Shown one piece after another: positions 1 through 8,514 of a stretch of DNA of 64,000 bases. The translations under genes were made by a program, and so were the position numbers. Within the stretch, counting starts at the first letter, position 1; each line of letters begins with the position of its first letter. The stretch comes from Pseudomonas sp. N3-W (GTDB lineage Bacteria; Pseudomonadota; Gammaproteobacteria; Pseudomonadales; Pseudomonadaceae), in the NCBI RefSeq assembly GCF_024970185.1, contig NZ_CP103965.1, forward strand, positions 6,405,001 to 6,469,000, in the 5' to 3' direction. The notes below the pieces were generated by a model. That model ran no database searches. It was not told the DNA's origin and was given only the letters and a program-made list of their open reading frames with translations.

Positions 1-2
1 AG

Positions 3-260
3 AAGAACATTGTGGTCGGTGCCATGCGCGTCGCCCGTGAAAACGGCTTCATGACCGTCAATGTGCAGCTGAGCAACACCAGCTACTACAACAAGACCAT
101 GTACTACCGCTTCGCCTGGCTTGGCCAGGAAGGCTTTCCGGTGGCCGATGAAGAGGTCTGGAAAAGCATGACTATGTACGGCGCGCAGACCAGCTTCGTT
201 CAAGCCATTGCTCCGACCGCCAAAGCCGTGGACTTCCGTCTCGAAATCAAGACGCCTTAA
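3..260 (+). CDS. YcfL-like (DUF1425) protein, 3' part
   Basis: The reading frame is already open at the left edge, so the N-terminus (with the expected lipoprotein signal) lies outside the window; 85 codons are visible before TAA. The text resembles YcfL/DUF1425 envelope proteins: a beta-rich domain with the Tyr-rich stretch SYYNKTMYYRFAWL and FPVADEEVW. In enterobacteria ycfL sits directly before lpoB, and here an LpoB-like gene starts 39 bases downstream, which supports the assignment. Function is unknown; a periplasmic lipoprotein linked to peptidoglycan synthesis control is an inference from the neighbour. Confidence 0.7.
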   Translation, partial: KNIVVGAMRVARENGFMTVNVQLSNTSYYNKTMYYRFAWLGQEGFPVADEEVWKSMTMYGAQTSFVQAIAPTAKAVDFRLEIKTP

Positions 261-299
261 GCCCGACACCCTATTCGCTCATTTCCAGAGAACACTCAC

Positions 300-890
300 A
301 TGTTTGCACGCTTTTCGTTCATCGCCGTCATCGCCCTGCTGGCCAGCGGCTGCGCCAACAACACCTCTCCGACCCTGGGCAGCAAGAACATCAGCTACGG
401 TGACACCAAGGCCGTGGAAACCGTGACCAACGAATTCGGTTCCACCGACCTGCAGATGATCGCCGAGTCCATGACCCGCTCCCTGGCCCAGTCCGGTGTT
501 CTGCAGGGTCGCCCGGTGGTTCAGGTCTACGACGTGAAGAACAAGACCAGCGAGTACATCGATACCCGTGAAATCACCACCAGCATCAAGACCCAGCTGA
601 TGAAGAGCGGCACTGCCCGCTTCGCCAGCGACAACACCGCCATGCAGAGCCAGGTTGACCAGCTCAAGCTGCAAAACCAGAGCGGCCTGTACAAGAAAGC
701 CACCGTGGCCAAGACCGGCAACATGATCGCCGCCAAGTATCGTCTTGAAGGTTCGATCAGCTCGATCGTCAAGCGCAGCAGCGATTACAAAGACGTCTTC
801 TACAAATTCAGCCTGCAATTGATCGACGTTGAAAGCGGTCTGGCCGAGTGGATGGACGAAAAAGAGATCCGCAAAACCACGGAGCGTTAA
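300..890 (+). CDS. lpoB: LpoB-like outer-membrane lipoprotein, PBP activator
   Basis: A 196-residue lipoprotein. The N-terminus has a hydrophobic signal segment ending in a lipobox-like LASGC with Cys18 as the acylated residue. The following domain (about residues 45-190) matches the LpoB/CsgG-N-like fold, with QSGVLQGRPVVQVYDVKNKT and an RLEGSISSIVKRSSDYKDV strand region. LpoB in E. coli reaches through the peptidoglycan to stimulate PBP1b. The upstream ycfL-like gene repeats the enterobacterial ycfL-lpoB order. The next gene begins 3 bases after the stop, so the three genes probably form one transcript. Whether it activates PBP1b in Pseudomonas, which also has a different activator (LpoP), is not shown by the sequence. 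Confidence 0.8.
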   Translation: MFARFSFIAVIALLASGCANNTSPTLGSKNISYGDTKAVETVTNEFGSTDLQMIAESMTRSLAQSGVLQGRPVVQVYDVKNKTSEYIDTREITTSIKTQLMKSGTARFASDNTAMQSQVDQLKLQNQSGLYKKATVAKTGNMIAAKYRLEGSISSIVKRSSDYKDVFYKFSLQLIDVESGLAEWMDEKEIRKTTER

Positions 891-893
891 GCA

Positions 894-1640
894 ATGCGCG
901 CATGGATTGGCATGATGGCCCTGGCTTGCGCGTTCAGCGTGCAAGCGGCCCCGAAAGTCGCGGTAGCGGACCTGGCGTATCAGGAACGGGTGGAGCAGTA
1001 CATCCACATCGTTTCGGCACAGAGCAACTACAACCAGAGTTACTACGGCGCCAGCGGTTCTTCGAACTACAACGAGATCGAAGCAACCAGCAGTTACATC
1101 GAGCAAGGCGAGCTGCGTAAATTCACGGGCGACATCAAGGGCGAGATTTTGCGCACCGGCATGTTCCAGTTGATTCAGGGCACGCCCTACACCGCGTCGT
1201 CCAAGGGTGACGTCTATGACGTGATCAAGCGGATCAAGGCTGGCAGCTTCAAGGGTGCCGACTACGTGCTGTTCGGCACCGTGTCGGACATCGACTTCAC
1301 CCGCGACATGAACGAGCTGGCCAACACCGACAGCTATTCGGCGGTGCTGGCCTTGACGCTGGTGGCGGATTTCAGCCTGATCAACACCAAGACCTTCGAA
1401 ATCACCTCGGCCTTCACGGCGATGGGCGAAGGTCAGGACACCAAACTGGTGAATGGCCGGGACATCAAGATTTCGCTGAACCGCCCACGGGTGGTGCGTG
1501 ATGTGTCCAAGGCGTTGGGTGAAGACGTTGCCGCGCAACTGCGTCAACAGCTCGGTGGTGGCGGTGGCTATGAGCAGCCGGGGCAAGCGCCACTGCGCAA
1601 CAACCTGCCACGGGATACGGCGCCGGTGATTTTGCGCTGA
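894..1640 (+). CDS. CsgG/LpoB-related secreted protein
   Basis: A 248-residue protein with an N-terminal signal peptide, best cleaved after SVQA to leave a mature start at APKVAVADL. That opening, an ADYVLFGTVSDID strand in the middle and a late DVAAQLRQQL helix resemble the CsgG/LpoB fold (a repeated nucleotide-like alpha/beta unit). A Tyr/Ser/Asn-rich insertion lies at about residues 40-60 (YNQSYYGASGSSNYNE). No convincing lipobox is present, unlike the preceding gene. It is translationally close-coupled: ATG lies 3 bases after the lpoB stop, and a GGAG lies inside the lpoB end. A Gly-rich stretch (GGGGG) precedes a proline-rich tail. Role unknown; probably an envelope partner of the two upstream lipoproteins. 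Confidence 0.65.
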   Translation: MRAWIGMMALACAFSVQAAPKVAVADLAYQERVEQYIHIVSAQSNYNQSYYGASGSSNYNEIEATSSYIEQGELRKFTGDIKGEILRTGMFQLIQGTPYTASSKGDVYDVIKRIKAGSFKGADYVLFGTVSDIDFTRDMNELANTDSYSAVLALTLVADFSLINTKTFEITSAFTAMGEGQDTKLVNGRDIKISLNRPRVVRDVSKALGEDVAAQLRQQLGGGGGYEQPGQAPLRNNLPRDTAPVILR

Positions 1641-1651
1641 TCCCTGAAACG

Positions 1652-1790
1652 AAAAAAGGCGACCCCTGGGTTTAATGCCGATCAGTCAAGACACAAAACC
1701 TGTGGGAGCGAGCCTGCTCGCTCCCACAAGGTTTACGGTGTTCAAATCCTTGACTGACCGGCATCAACCCCAAGGGTCGCCTTTTTTTTG
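1652..1790. terminator. Bidirectional terminator interrupted by a REP
   Basis: Arms of about 38 bases (1652-1690 and 1750-1789) are near-perfect inverted repeats flanked by an A-run on the left and a T-run on the right, as expected for a terminator serving two converging genes. Between the arms is a separate perfect REP palindrome with 13-base arms (1701-1713/1716-1728). Confidence 0.85.
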
Positions 1791-1800
1791 CCCGACGTCC

Positions 1801-2433
1801 TTACTCCGCCGCTTTACGCAACGTCGCCATGAACGCCGCCGCGCCGATGAACAGCCCGGCAAAGGTGCGGTTCATGCGTTTCTGCTGCCTGGGTGTACGC
1901 AACAGGCGCAACACCTTGGACGCAAGCCCGGTGTAGCCGGCCATGACGATCAGGTCGACCACCACCATCGTCACACCGATGATCAGGTACTGCGCCAGCA
2001 GCGGCGCATGCGGATTGATGAACTGCGGCAACACCGCAAGCATGAACACCAGGGCCTTGGGGTTACTGATGTTCACCAGGAAACCACGGAACACCAGCGC
2101 CAGGGGTTTGCCGATCGGCCGCACCGCCGGGTCATCGCTCATGTCCGTTGGCAGCGCACGCCATTGCTTGATCGCGAGGTAAACCAGATAGCCCACGCCA
2201 AACCACTTGATGACATGGAAGGCCGTGGCCGAGGCAGTGAGGACCGCGCCGACACCGGCACCGACAATCGCAATCTGCAACGCCAGGCCCAGTTGCAGGC
2301 CCAGGGCGTTCCAGTAACCGCGCCAGAAACCGTAGCGCAGACCGCTGGACATCGACGCAATGGCGCCAGCACCAGGAGACAGACTGATTACCCAGCAAGC
2401 GGCGAAAAACGCCAGCCATGTATGTAGCACCAT
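1801..2433 (-). CDS. LysE/RhtB family amino-acid exporter
   Basis: A 210-residue inner-membrane protein with about six hydrophobic segments and the LysE/RhtB family signature SLSPGAGAI near residue 18, followed by SSGLRYGFWRG. The conserved NISNPKALVFMLAVLPQF stretch sits near residue 120. Length is normal for the family, whose members export homoserine, threonine, lysine or other amino acids by proton exchange. The product converges with the lipoprotein genes on the opposite strand, and no adjacent LysR regulator is present, so the substrate cannot be read from context. RhtB-like is the closest fit by memory. Confidence 0.85.
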   Translation of the reverse strand: MVLHTWLAFFAACWVISLSPGAGAIASMSSGLRYGFWRGYWNALGLQLGLALQIAIVGAGVGAVLTASATAFHVIKWFGVGYLVYLAIKQWRALPTDMSDDPAVRPIGKPLALVFRGFLVNISNPKALVFMLAVLPQFINPHAPLLAQYLIIGVTMVVVDLIVMAGYTGLASKVLRLLRTPRQQKRMNRTFAGLFIGAAAFMATLRKAAE

Positions 2434-2540
2434 TGCACACCTCGACTCGGACTCGTGACAGACGTCAAAGCTAATGCGGCTTGGGGCTGATGGCTATCGA
2501 TTTTTTGTCGGAGGGGGTTACTGCCTATGGCTGCAGGCCC

Positions 2541-2775
2541 CTTCGCGGGCAAGCCCGCTCCCACATTGGATCGCTGTCGAACGCCAGTGCTGTGTTCACC
2601 CAAGATCACTGTGGGAGCGGGCTTGCCCGCGAAGGCGGTGGGTCAGTCAACGGCAATGGTGGCTGACGAATGGTGTGGCTAAGACAGTTGCTCCCACATT
2701 GGATCGTCGGTGAACACAAAATCTGTGAGCAACCGAGATAACCTGTGGGAGCGAGCCCGCTCGCGAAAGCGGTGG
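2541..2775. repeat. Cluster of REP/REPIN palindromes
   Basis: The 359-base gap between 2434 and 2792 has no gene. It holds one full REPIN (2541-2635: two REP cores in inverted orientation around a roughly 45-base interior) and a second, partly degenerate one (2688-2774) whose left REP has kept only GCTCCCACATTGGATC. The second copy shares the interior motif ATTGGATC...ACAAAATCTGTG with other REPINs in the window. Confidence 0.85.
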
Positions 2776-2792
2776 ATCAGACAGCAGAAGGC

Positions 2793-3374
2793 CTACTTTT
2801 CAAACCCGCTCGAAGGAAACACATCACTCCCCCGCCACCGCCGAACCGAACGCTGGAAGAACAGGCTGTTCGGCACCTGCACCATGGCGCTCCCGGTGCC
2901 CGCTTCCTCGGCTTCGATCAGCGTGGTGTACAGCAGATTGATCGCCACCACCCGGCCTTTGACGCCAGGCTTGTCGAGGGTGTCCACCAACTCGACCACA
3001 TCACCGATGCGGAACGGGCCGACGGTGAAGATCAGAATCGCGCACAACAGATTGGACAGCACGCTCCACATGGCGAAGAACGCCACGGCTGCCACGGCAA
3101 CGAAGCCGGACAACGCGGTCCACAACACCGTCGCCGAAACGCCCAGGCGCTCCAGCACAAAGATCAGTGCACTGCCCATGATCAGCCAGCGCAACCCACC
3201 ACGCAGGGGCATCAGCAACTGCGGCGGAAACGGGTAACGCTCGCCCAGACGGGTCAGGCCCTTGGCAACGAAGCGCTGGGCGAAGTACCCGGCCAGCAGG
3301 ATCAGCAGGATTTGCACGCCGAGCAAGATCGGTTCGACCCATACCGCTGGCAACGGCAATTTGAAGGCGTCCAT
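2793..3374 (-). CDS. Small MscS-family mechanosensitive channel
   Basis: A 193-residue inner-membrane protein with three hydrophobic segments (about residues 10-32, 58-78, 85-115) followed by the MscS beta domain, recognisable from GPFRIGDVVELVDT and GRVVAINLLYTTL and from the conserved VPNSLFF. The pore-lining TM3 is of the Ala/Gly-rich kind (LSGFVAVAAVAFFAMWSVLSN has been split here by description). It lacks the larger C-terminal cage of E. coli MscS. Its ATG overlaps the TGA of the upstream ABC-F gene (ATGA), so the two are co-translated. Predicted to open under hypo-osmotic stress. Confidence 0.85.
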   Translation of the reverse strand: MDAFKLPLPAVWVEPILLGVQILLILLAGYFAQRFVAKGLTRLGERYPFPPQLLMPLRGGLRWLIMGSALIFVLERLGVSATVLWTALSGFVAVAAVAFFAMWSVLSNLLCAILIFTVGPFRIGDVVELVDTLDKPGVKGRVVAINLLYTTLIEAEEAGTGSAMVQVPNSLFFQRSVRRWRGSDVFPSSGFEK

Positions 3375-5284
3375 CAGGACAGCGCCTCCAGCTCCGCCTG
3401 CATGCTTTCCAGCAGTTCCAGCGCTTCCATCCAGGCTTCTTCCAGTTCCGCTTCACGCACTTTCAACCTGGCCTGTTCAGCCAGCAGGTCACGCAGTTCG
3501 TTCTTGCGCGCCGGCTCGTAGATATCGCTGTCGCCGAGGCTGGTATCGATTTTCGCCAGCTTCTCGTGCAGCTTGCCCAACTCGGCTTCGAGCTTGTCGG
3601 CTTCACGCTTGTGCGGTGCCAGTTGCTGACGCAACGCCGCCGCTGCCTGGCGCTGGGCCTTCTTGTCGGTCTTGTCCGGGTTCACCGGGGTGTTGCTGAC
3701 CGGCGCGTTGCGCTGACGGTATTCCACCAGCCAGCGGGCATAGTCTTCGAGGTCGCCGTCGAACTCCTCGACCTTGCCGTCCGCCACCAGATAGAAATTG
3801 TCAGTGGTGCTTTTGAGCAAATGACGATCGTGGGAGACCACCAATACCGCGCCACTGAATTCCTGCAAGGCCATGGTCAGCGCCAGGCGCATTTCCAGGT
3901 CCAGGTGGTTGGTCGGTTCGTCGAGCAGCAACAGGTTAGGCCGCTCCCAGGCGATCAACGCCAGTGCCAGACGGGCCTTCTCGCCACCGGAGAAGTTCAG
4001 CACCGGCTCATCGATGCGCGCGCCACGGAAGTCGAAACCGCCGAGAAAATCGCGCAGGGTCTGCTCGCGCTCGGTCGGCGCCAGACGCTGCAAATGCAGC
4101 AACGGGCTGGCCTTGGAGTCGAGAGAATCCAGCTGATGCTGGGCGAAGTAGCCGACCACGGTGTTCTCGCCACGGGTCACGCGACCAGAGAGGGGTGTCA
4201 GCTCACCGCAGAGGTTTTTGATCAGGGTCGATTTACCGGCACCGTTCGGGCCGAGCAAGCCGATCCGCGCGCCGGGAGTCAGTTGCAGCTTGACCTTCTC
4301 CAGCACGGTTTTATCGCCATAGCCCAAACGCACATCGGACAGATCGATCAGCGGGCTGGAGATTTTCGTCGATTCACGGAAGACGAAGTCGAACGGCGAG
4401 TCGACGTGAGCGGCAGACAGTTCTTCCATCCGCTCCAGGGCCTTGATCCGGCTCTGGGCCTGGCGGGCCTTGGTCGCCTGCGCCTTGAAGCGGGCGATGT
4501 AGCTTTCCATGTGCGCCCGTTGCACCTGCTGCTTCTCGTAGGCCTGTTGCTGCTGGGCCAGACGTTCGGCGCGTGCGCGTTCGAAAGCGCTATAACCACC
4601 GCGATACAGGGTGATCTTGCGCTGATCGACATGGGCCACGTGATCGACCACGGCATCGAGGAAATCCCGGTCGTGGGAAATCAGCAACAAGGTGCCGGGG
4701 TAGCCTTTGAGCCAGTCCTCGAGCCAGATGATGGCGTCGAGGTCCAAGTGGTTGGTCGGTTCGTCGAGCAACAACAGGTCGGAGGGGCACATCAATGCCT
4801 GCGCCAGATTCAGACGCATCCGCCAGCCACCGGAGAAATCTCCTACTTGCCGATCCATCTGCTCATTGGTGAACCCCAGGCCGGCCAGCAACTTGCGCGC
4901 CCGCGCATCGGCAGTGTAACCGTCGGCGCTGTCGAGTTCGGCATGCAGGCGGGCCTGAGCGGCACCGTCATGGGCCGCTTCGGCGGCGGCGAGGTCACGT
5001 TGCACCTCACGCAGGCGCAGGTCACCATCGAGCACGTAGTCGACTGCGAGGCGATCGAGGGTGTCGATTTCCTGGCGCATGTGGGCGATGCGCCAGTCAG
5101 CCGGCAGGAAGCAGTCACCCGAGTCCGGGTGCAGTTCACCCAGAAGCAAGGCGAACAGGCTCGATTTGCCGGCGCCGTTGGCACCGATGAGGCCGGCTTT
5201 GTGGCCGGCGTGCAGGGTCAGCTCGGCGTCTTCTAGCAGACGTTGCGGGCCACGCTGTAAAGTCAGGTTCTGAAGTCGAATCAT
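3374..5284 (-). CDS. ABC-F family ATPase (YheS-like)
   Basis: A 636-residue soluble protein with two ABC ATPase domains and no membrane segment. Domain one has Walker A GANGAGKSS, signature SGGWRMRLNLAQAL and Walker B LLLDEPTNHLD; domain two has GPNGAGKST, SGGEKARLALALI and again LLLDEPTNHLD. An arm/linker of basic and Gln-rich helices lies between them (about residues 230-300), and the C-terminal 100 residues are a predicted coiled coil. This is the layout of ABC-F proteins, which act on ribosomes; YheS is the closest match. I chose the ATG giving MIRLQNLTL; an upstream in-frame start would add 11 residues with no homology. The stop overlaps the channel gene start. Confidence 0.9.
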   Translation of the reverse strand: MIRLQNLTLQRGPQRLLEDAELTLHAGHKAGLIGANGAGKSSLFALLLGELHPDSGDCFLPADWRIAHMRQEIDTLDRLAVDYVLDGDLRLREVQRDLAAAEAAHDGAAQARLHAELDSADGYTADARARKLLAGLGFTNEQMDRQVGDFSGGWRMRLNLAQALMCPSDLLLLDEPTNHLDLDAIIWLEDWLKGYPGTLLLISHDRDFLDAVVDHVAHVDQRKITLYRGGYSAFERARAERLAQQQQAYEKQQVQRAHMESYIARFKAQATKARQAQSRIKALERMEELSAAHVDSPFDFVFRESTKISSPLIDLSDVRLGYGDKTVLEKVKLQLTPGARIGLLGPNGAGKSTLIKNLCGELTPLSGRVTRGENTVVGYFAQHQLDSLDSKASPLLHLQRLAPTEREQTLRDFLGGFDFRGARIDEPVLNFSGGEKARLALALIAWERPNLLLLDEPTNHLDLEMRLALTMALQEFSGAVLVVSHDRHLLKSTTDNFYLVADGKVEEFDGDLEDYARWLVEYRQRNAPVSNTPVNPDKTDKKAQRQAAAALRQQLAPHKREADKLEAELGKLHEKLAKIDTSLGDSDIYEPARKNELRDLLAEQARLKVREAELEEAWMEALELLESMQAELEALS

Positions 5285-5334
5285 AATGGCGGCGGAGTCT
5301 ACCAGCTTCGCTCGCAACTGGCGCGAGTAGCACT

Positions 5335-5799
5335 ATGTCCTCTGACCTGTGGAGCTTTTCCCTGAACACGTACGCCCGCCCCGGCGTCGAAGCCACCTGC
5401 CTGGATTTGCAGGCGGCGGGAGTCAATGTGTGTCTGTTGTTGTGTGGACTGTGGTTGGAGCAACGTGGCGTCACCTGCAACGAACAACGCTTGCAGCAAC
5501 TTTTCCAGTTGGCCAGCCCTTGGGAACTGAACGTCGTGCGACCGCTTCGGTTTTTACGCACGCAATGGAAAACCGCCGCGGCGAATGATGTGCAACTCAC
5601 TGCATTACGGGAACGGGTCAAATCGCTGGAGCTGGAAGCTGAACGGCATCTGTTACTGCAACTGGAACGTTGCGCACAGGATTGGCCGCAGGCTGAGTCG
5701 ACCGGACTATCGGTCTGGCTTGAAGGTTTGGCGGCAGGCGCCGCCAACCTGAATCGCGATGCGCTGCATCAGCTGCGCATCGCGGTAACCGACACTTAG
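5335..5799 (+). CDS. TIGR02444 family protein
   Basis: A 154-residue protein opening MSSDLWSFSLNTYARPGVE and continuing with a Cys/Leu-rich CLDLQAAGVNVCLLLCGLWLE helix, as in TIGR02444 proteins of gammaproteobacteria. No enzyme motif is visible; it is largely helical. It starts 50 bases from the divergent ABC-F gene and its TAG overlaps the TAA of algP on the other strand. Function unknown. Confidence 0.8.
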   Translation: MSSDLWSFSLNTYARPGVEATCLDLQAAGVNVCLLLCGLWLEQRGVTCNEQRLQQLFQLASPWELNVVRPLRFLRTQWKTAAANDVQLTALRERVKSLELEAERHLLLQLERCAQDWPQAESTGLSVWLEGLAAGAANLNRDALHQLRIAVTDT

Positions 5800-6896
5800 G
5801 AAGCGCTGGTCGGCGTAGTAGCGGTACTCGACGCAACTGCCGGAGTTGGCGCAGAGGTCGATGCCGAGGTGGAGGCTGGAGCAGATGGCGTGGTCGCTGT
5901 CGCTGGCTTGGCAACTGGGGCAGCAGCCGGTTTGGCAGTTGAAGCAGCGGCAGGCTTGGCGGCAACCGGCTTTTTCACGGCAGGCTTGGTTGCCGGTTTG
6001 GTGGCTGGCTTTGCAGCCGGCTTTGCAGCAACAGGCTTGGCTGCGGGTTTTGCAGCGGTCGCTGGTTTGGCAGCAGCTGTTTTTGCAACGGGCTTGGCCG
6101 CAGGTTTTGCCGCCGTCTTGGCTGCAGGTTTTGCAGCAGTTTTAACCGCGACAGGTTTGGCGGCCGGCTTGGCAGCAGGTTTCGCCGCTGCGGTTCTGGC
6201 AGCTGGTTTGGCGGCGGCCGGTTTTGCGGCAGCTTTGGCCGCTGGCTTGGCAGCCGTTCTCGCCGCCGGTTTTGCAGCTGCGGTTTTTGCCGCAACCGCT
6301 TTGGCGACAGGCTTGGCAGCAGTGGTTTTAGCGGCCGGTTTTGCCGCGCTGGCGGCAGCCGTTCTTTTCGAAGCAGGTTTTGCAGCCGCTTTGACCGGCG
6401 CCTTGGTAGCCGGTTTGGCAGCAGCCTTGGCCGGTGCTTTGGCAGCAGTCGGCTTGGCAGCAGCTTTCTTGGCAGGTGCGGCAGCAGGCTTGGCCGAGCG
6501 CAGGTGCAACGCCTTGCCGACAGCCTCTTGTACACGACCAATGCCCTGGGCCAGTTTCAGGCTTTCCTGAGCATCACGCTTGAGTTGCAGAATGTAGCCC
6601 CGAGTATCGGATTGACGATCCTTGAGGGCATCGAGCAGGTCTTCAAGTTCTTTCACCGCGCCCTTGGCCTTGGCTTGAGCCTTGGCTTTGCCGGCCGCCG
6701 CAGCGTCCTGCAATTTGGTACGCGACTTGTGCAATTTTTCCTGCGCTTTTCCGCGCTGCTTTTCCAACTTGGCGAGCAGTTTTTCAGCATCAGCCAAGGC
6801 TTCGGAACAAGCGGTTTCCAAATGTTCGAGCAGGCTGCCCGAGAGCTGTTGGAGTAAGTGCAACGGAGTGTTTACAGGCTTCTTGGTGGCCGACAT
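5796..6896 (-). CDS. algP: Histone H1-like regulator AlgP (AlgR3)
   Basis: A 366-residue protein in two parts. The first 130 residues are a charged coiled-coil-like domain (LLAKLEKQRGKAQEKLHKSR and KELEDLLDALKDRQSDTRG). The rest is an extended Lys-Pro-Ala tail built from imperfect KPAA/KTAA tetrads, like eukaryotic histone H1 tails, ending in a Pro/Thr/Ser-rich stretch. A strong GGAGG precedes the ATG. In P. aeruginosa AlgP (AlgR3) binds DNA and was linked to alginate gene expression; its repeat tract is known to vary in length by slippage. The stop overlaps that of the converging TIGR02444 gene, with no room for a terminator. Confidence 0.92.
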   Translation of the reverse strand: MSATKKPVNTPLHLLQQLSGSLLEHLETACSEALADAEKLLAKLEKQRGKAQEKLHKSRTKLQDAAAAGKAKAQAKAKGAVKELEDLLDALKDRQSDTRGYILQLKRDAQESLKLAQGIGRVQEAVGKALHLRSAKPAAAPAKKAAAKPTAAKAPAKAAAKPATKAPVKAAAKPASKRTAAASAAKPAAKTTAAKPVAKAVAAKTAAAKPAARTAAKPAAKAAAKPAAAKPAARTAAAKPAAKPAAKPVAVKTAAKPAAKTAAKPAAKPVAKTAAAKPATAAKPAAKPVAAKPAAKPATKPATKPAVKKPVAAKPAAASTAKPAAAPVAKPATATTPSAPASTSASTSAPTPAVASSTATTPTSAS

Positions 6897-7088
6897 GGTT
6901 TACCTCCTGGCTGACGTGGGTGCGGCTCATACTAGACCTCTGCTGCTACTGCCGCTAGGTCATGTTGACAGTATCCAAAGCACTGCGTTGCAACGGATTG
7001 AAAATGTTCTGCTCCTGGGTAAAACCAGTTCACCGTTGAAGCCGTTCCGACTGGCATAATCCACCGCATCTCAGGGGGGAGATTGCCC

Positions 7089-7754
7089 ATGTCGCGTTAC
7101 TTTTTTTTATCACTGTTCCTGTTTTTTTCTGCCGCTCAGGCCGACGAAAAACCCACGGAAAATAACGCTCACGATCTCGCCTACAGCTTGGGTGCAAGCC
7201 TGGGCGAACGCTTGCGCCTGGAGGTTCCGGACCTGCAGCTGGCAGCGCTGATCGAAGGTTTGCAACAGGCTTATCAAGGCAAGCCCCTGGCACTGAAAGA
7301 CGCGCAGATCGAACAGATTCTGGCCGAGCACGAAGCCCAGGTCGCCGAGCAACCCGCCGTGCCGCAAAGTGAAGTGGCCATGGAAAAGGAGCAGCGTTTT
7401 CTCACCGAAGAAAAAGCCAGACCGGGTGTTCGCGAATTGGGCGACGGGATTCTGCTGACGGAACTGACGCCAGGCACGGGCGCCAAGGCCGGGCCGAATG
7501 GCAAGGTGCAGGTGCTTTATATCGGTCGCTTGCCGGACGGCACGGTGTTCGACCAGAACAGCCAGCCGCAATGGTTCAGCCTCGATAGCGTGATCACTGG
7601 CTGGCGTACCGCGCTGCAAAACATGCCGGTGGGCGCGAAGTGGCGACTGGTGATTCCATCGGCTCAGGCTTATGGCGCCGACGGAGCCGGCGACCTGATC
7701 GCACCGTTCACACCGCTGGTATTCGAAGTGGAATTGCGCGGCGCTACCAGTTGA
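7089..7754 (+). CDS. Exported FKBP-type peptidyl-prolyl isomerase
   Basis: A 221-residue protein beginning with a signal peptide (MSRYFFLSLFLFFSAAQA, cleavage before DEKP). Residues about 25-110 form the dimerisation helices typical of FkpA/Mip proteins, and the C-terminal 110 residues are the FKBP domain: GKVQVLYIGRLPDGTVFDQN, then VITGWRTALQNMPVGAKWRL and IPSAQAYGADG, ending FEVELR. It folds proline-containing proteins in the periplasm. The ATG at 7089 lies eight bases after a GGGGGGAG ribosome site; an upstream TTG is possible but would add only two residues. Divergent from algP, as in other pseudomonads. Confidence 0.9.
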   Translation: MSRYFFLSLFLFFSAAQADEKPTENNAHDLAYSLGASLGERLRLEVPDLQLAALIEGLQQAYQGKPLALKDAQIEQILAEHEAQVAEQPAVPQSEVAMEKEQRFLTEEKARPGVRELGDGILLTELTPGTGAKAGPNGKVQVLYIGRLPDGTVFDQNSQPQWFSLDSVITGWRTALQNMPVGAKWRLVIPSAQAYGADGAGDLIAPFTPLVFEVELRGATS

Positions 7755-7765
7755 ACGACGGAAAC

Positions 7766-7797
7766 GAAAAACGGTGCGCAATGCGCACCGTTTTCAG
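7766..7797. terminator. Bidirectional terminator
   Basis: Stem of about 12 bp (7768-7779 with 7783-7794, AAAACGGTGCGC and its complement) with a 3-base loop, bordered by A and T tracts. It separates the converging FKBP and algQ genes. Confidence 0.85.
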
Positions 7798-7833
7798 TTT
7801 GTTGCAGCAAGACGCAATCTTGCAGGAAAGAAC

Positions 7834-8292
7834 TCAAGCCTGAACCGTATCTTCTTCCTTGTGAGCGGTGTGCAGCACTTCGATCAGACAGTCTTCCAGC
7901 TCGAAACGCTCGTGCAACAGGCCACCCAGCTCTTTGAATTTTTCCGCCACACACTTGCCTTCATCGCACAGATCGTTGAACGCGAGCAGTTTCTCGGTAA
8001 TGACGTCGATACGCGGATAGATCGTCTCGGCCAGCTCCAGACCGCGGGTATCGCCAAAAGCCTTGGCCTCTCCGGTCAGCTGTTCGTAGATTTCGAAATG
8101 CCCGGCGGACACATAGTCGACCAACACACCACAGAACTCCTGCAACGGCGTGCGGCTCTCGCTCAGTGCCTCAGGCTTGGCGCCGAGAGCATCATAAGCC
8201 CGAACCAGTTCGTGACGCTCCTGCAACCAGCGATCGATCAGCAGATGCACTCCACCCCAGCGTTCCTGAGCATTCTGACAACTTTCGAGCAT
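7834..8292 (-). CDS. algQ: Anti-sigma-70 factor AlgQ/Rsd
   Basis: A 152-residue all-helical protein of the Rsd/AlgQ family, starting [20 protein letters not shown] with the family's conserved RWGG and WLQERHEL, and later [16 protein letters not shown] and [16 protein letters not shown]. Rsd/AlgQ binds region 4 of sigma-70 and shifts RNA polymerase towards alternative sigma factors; in P. aeruginosa AlgQ influences alginate and siderophore genes. The start at MLES is chosen over an in-frame upstream start because it matches the family N-terminus. It lies between dsbB and the FKBP gene. Confidence 0.93.
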   Translation of the reverse strand: MLESCQNAQERWGGVHLLIDRWLQERHELVRAYDALGAKPEALSESRTPLQEFCGVLVDYVSAGHFEIYEQLTGEAKAFGDTRGLELAETIYPRIDVITEKLLAFNDLCDEGKCVAEKFKELGGLLHERFELEDCLIEVLHTAHKEEDTVQA

Positions 8293-8514
8293 GGTGATCT
8301 CTCTTCCCTTGTGGGTCATGCTGCCCTACACCTGCCGCGCACTTGAGGGTCAAGAGCCGGTCAGGCAGAGCGCCATCGAGCAACATAATTCCAATGACAC
8401 GTGCGGGCCAGATTATGCCCGCGCGACTGTGGCTTCAAGGTACGCAGGAGATAAAGTTCATACAAGTGTTTAATCGCCCACCCGCATCCGGTGCGACGAC
8501 ACGCCGCTGGACGG

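Noticed and set aside
279-1586. A 435-codon open frame on the minus strand
   Set aside because: It is antisense to three genes with clear families; high-GC codon bias leaves such shadows open. It has no ribosome site or recognisable domain.
5869-6570. A Gly/Ala/Phe-rich frame (GLAAGFAA repeats) on the plus strand
   Set aside because: It is the antisense reading of the AlgP KPAA repeats, not a silk- or elastin-like protein.
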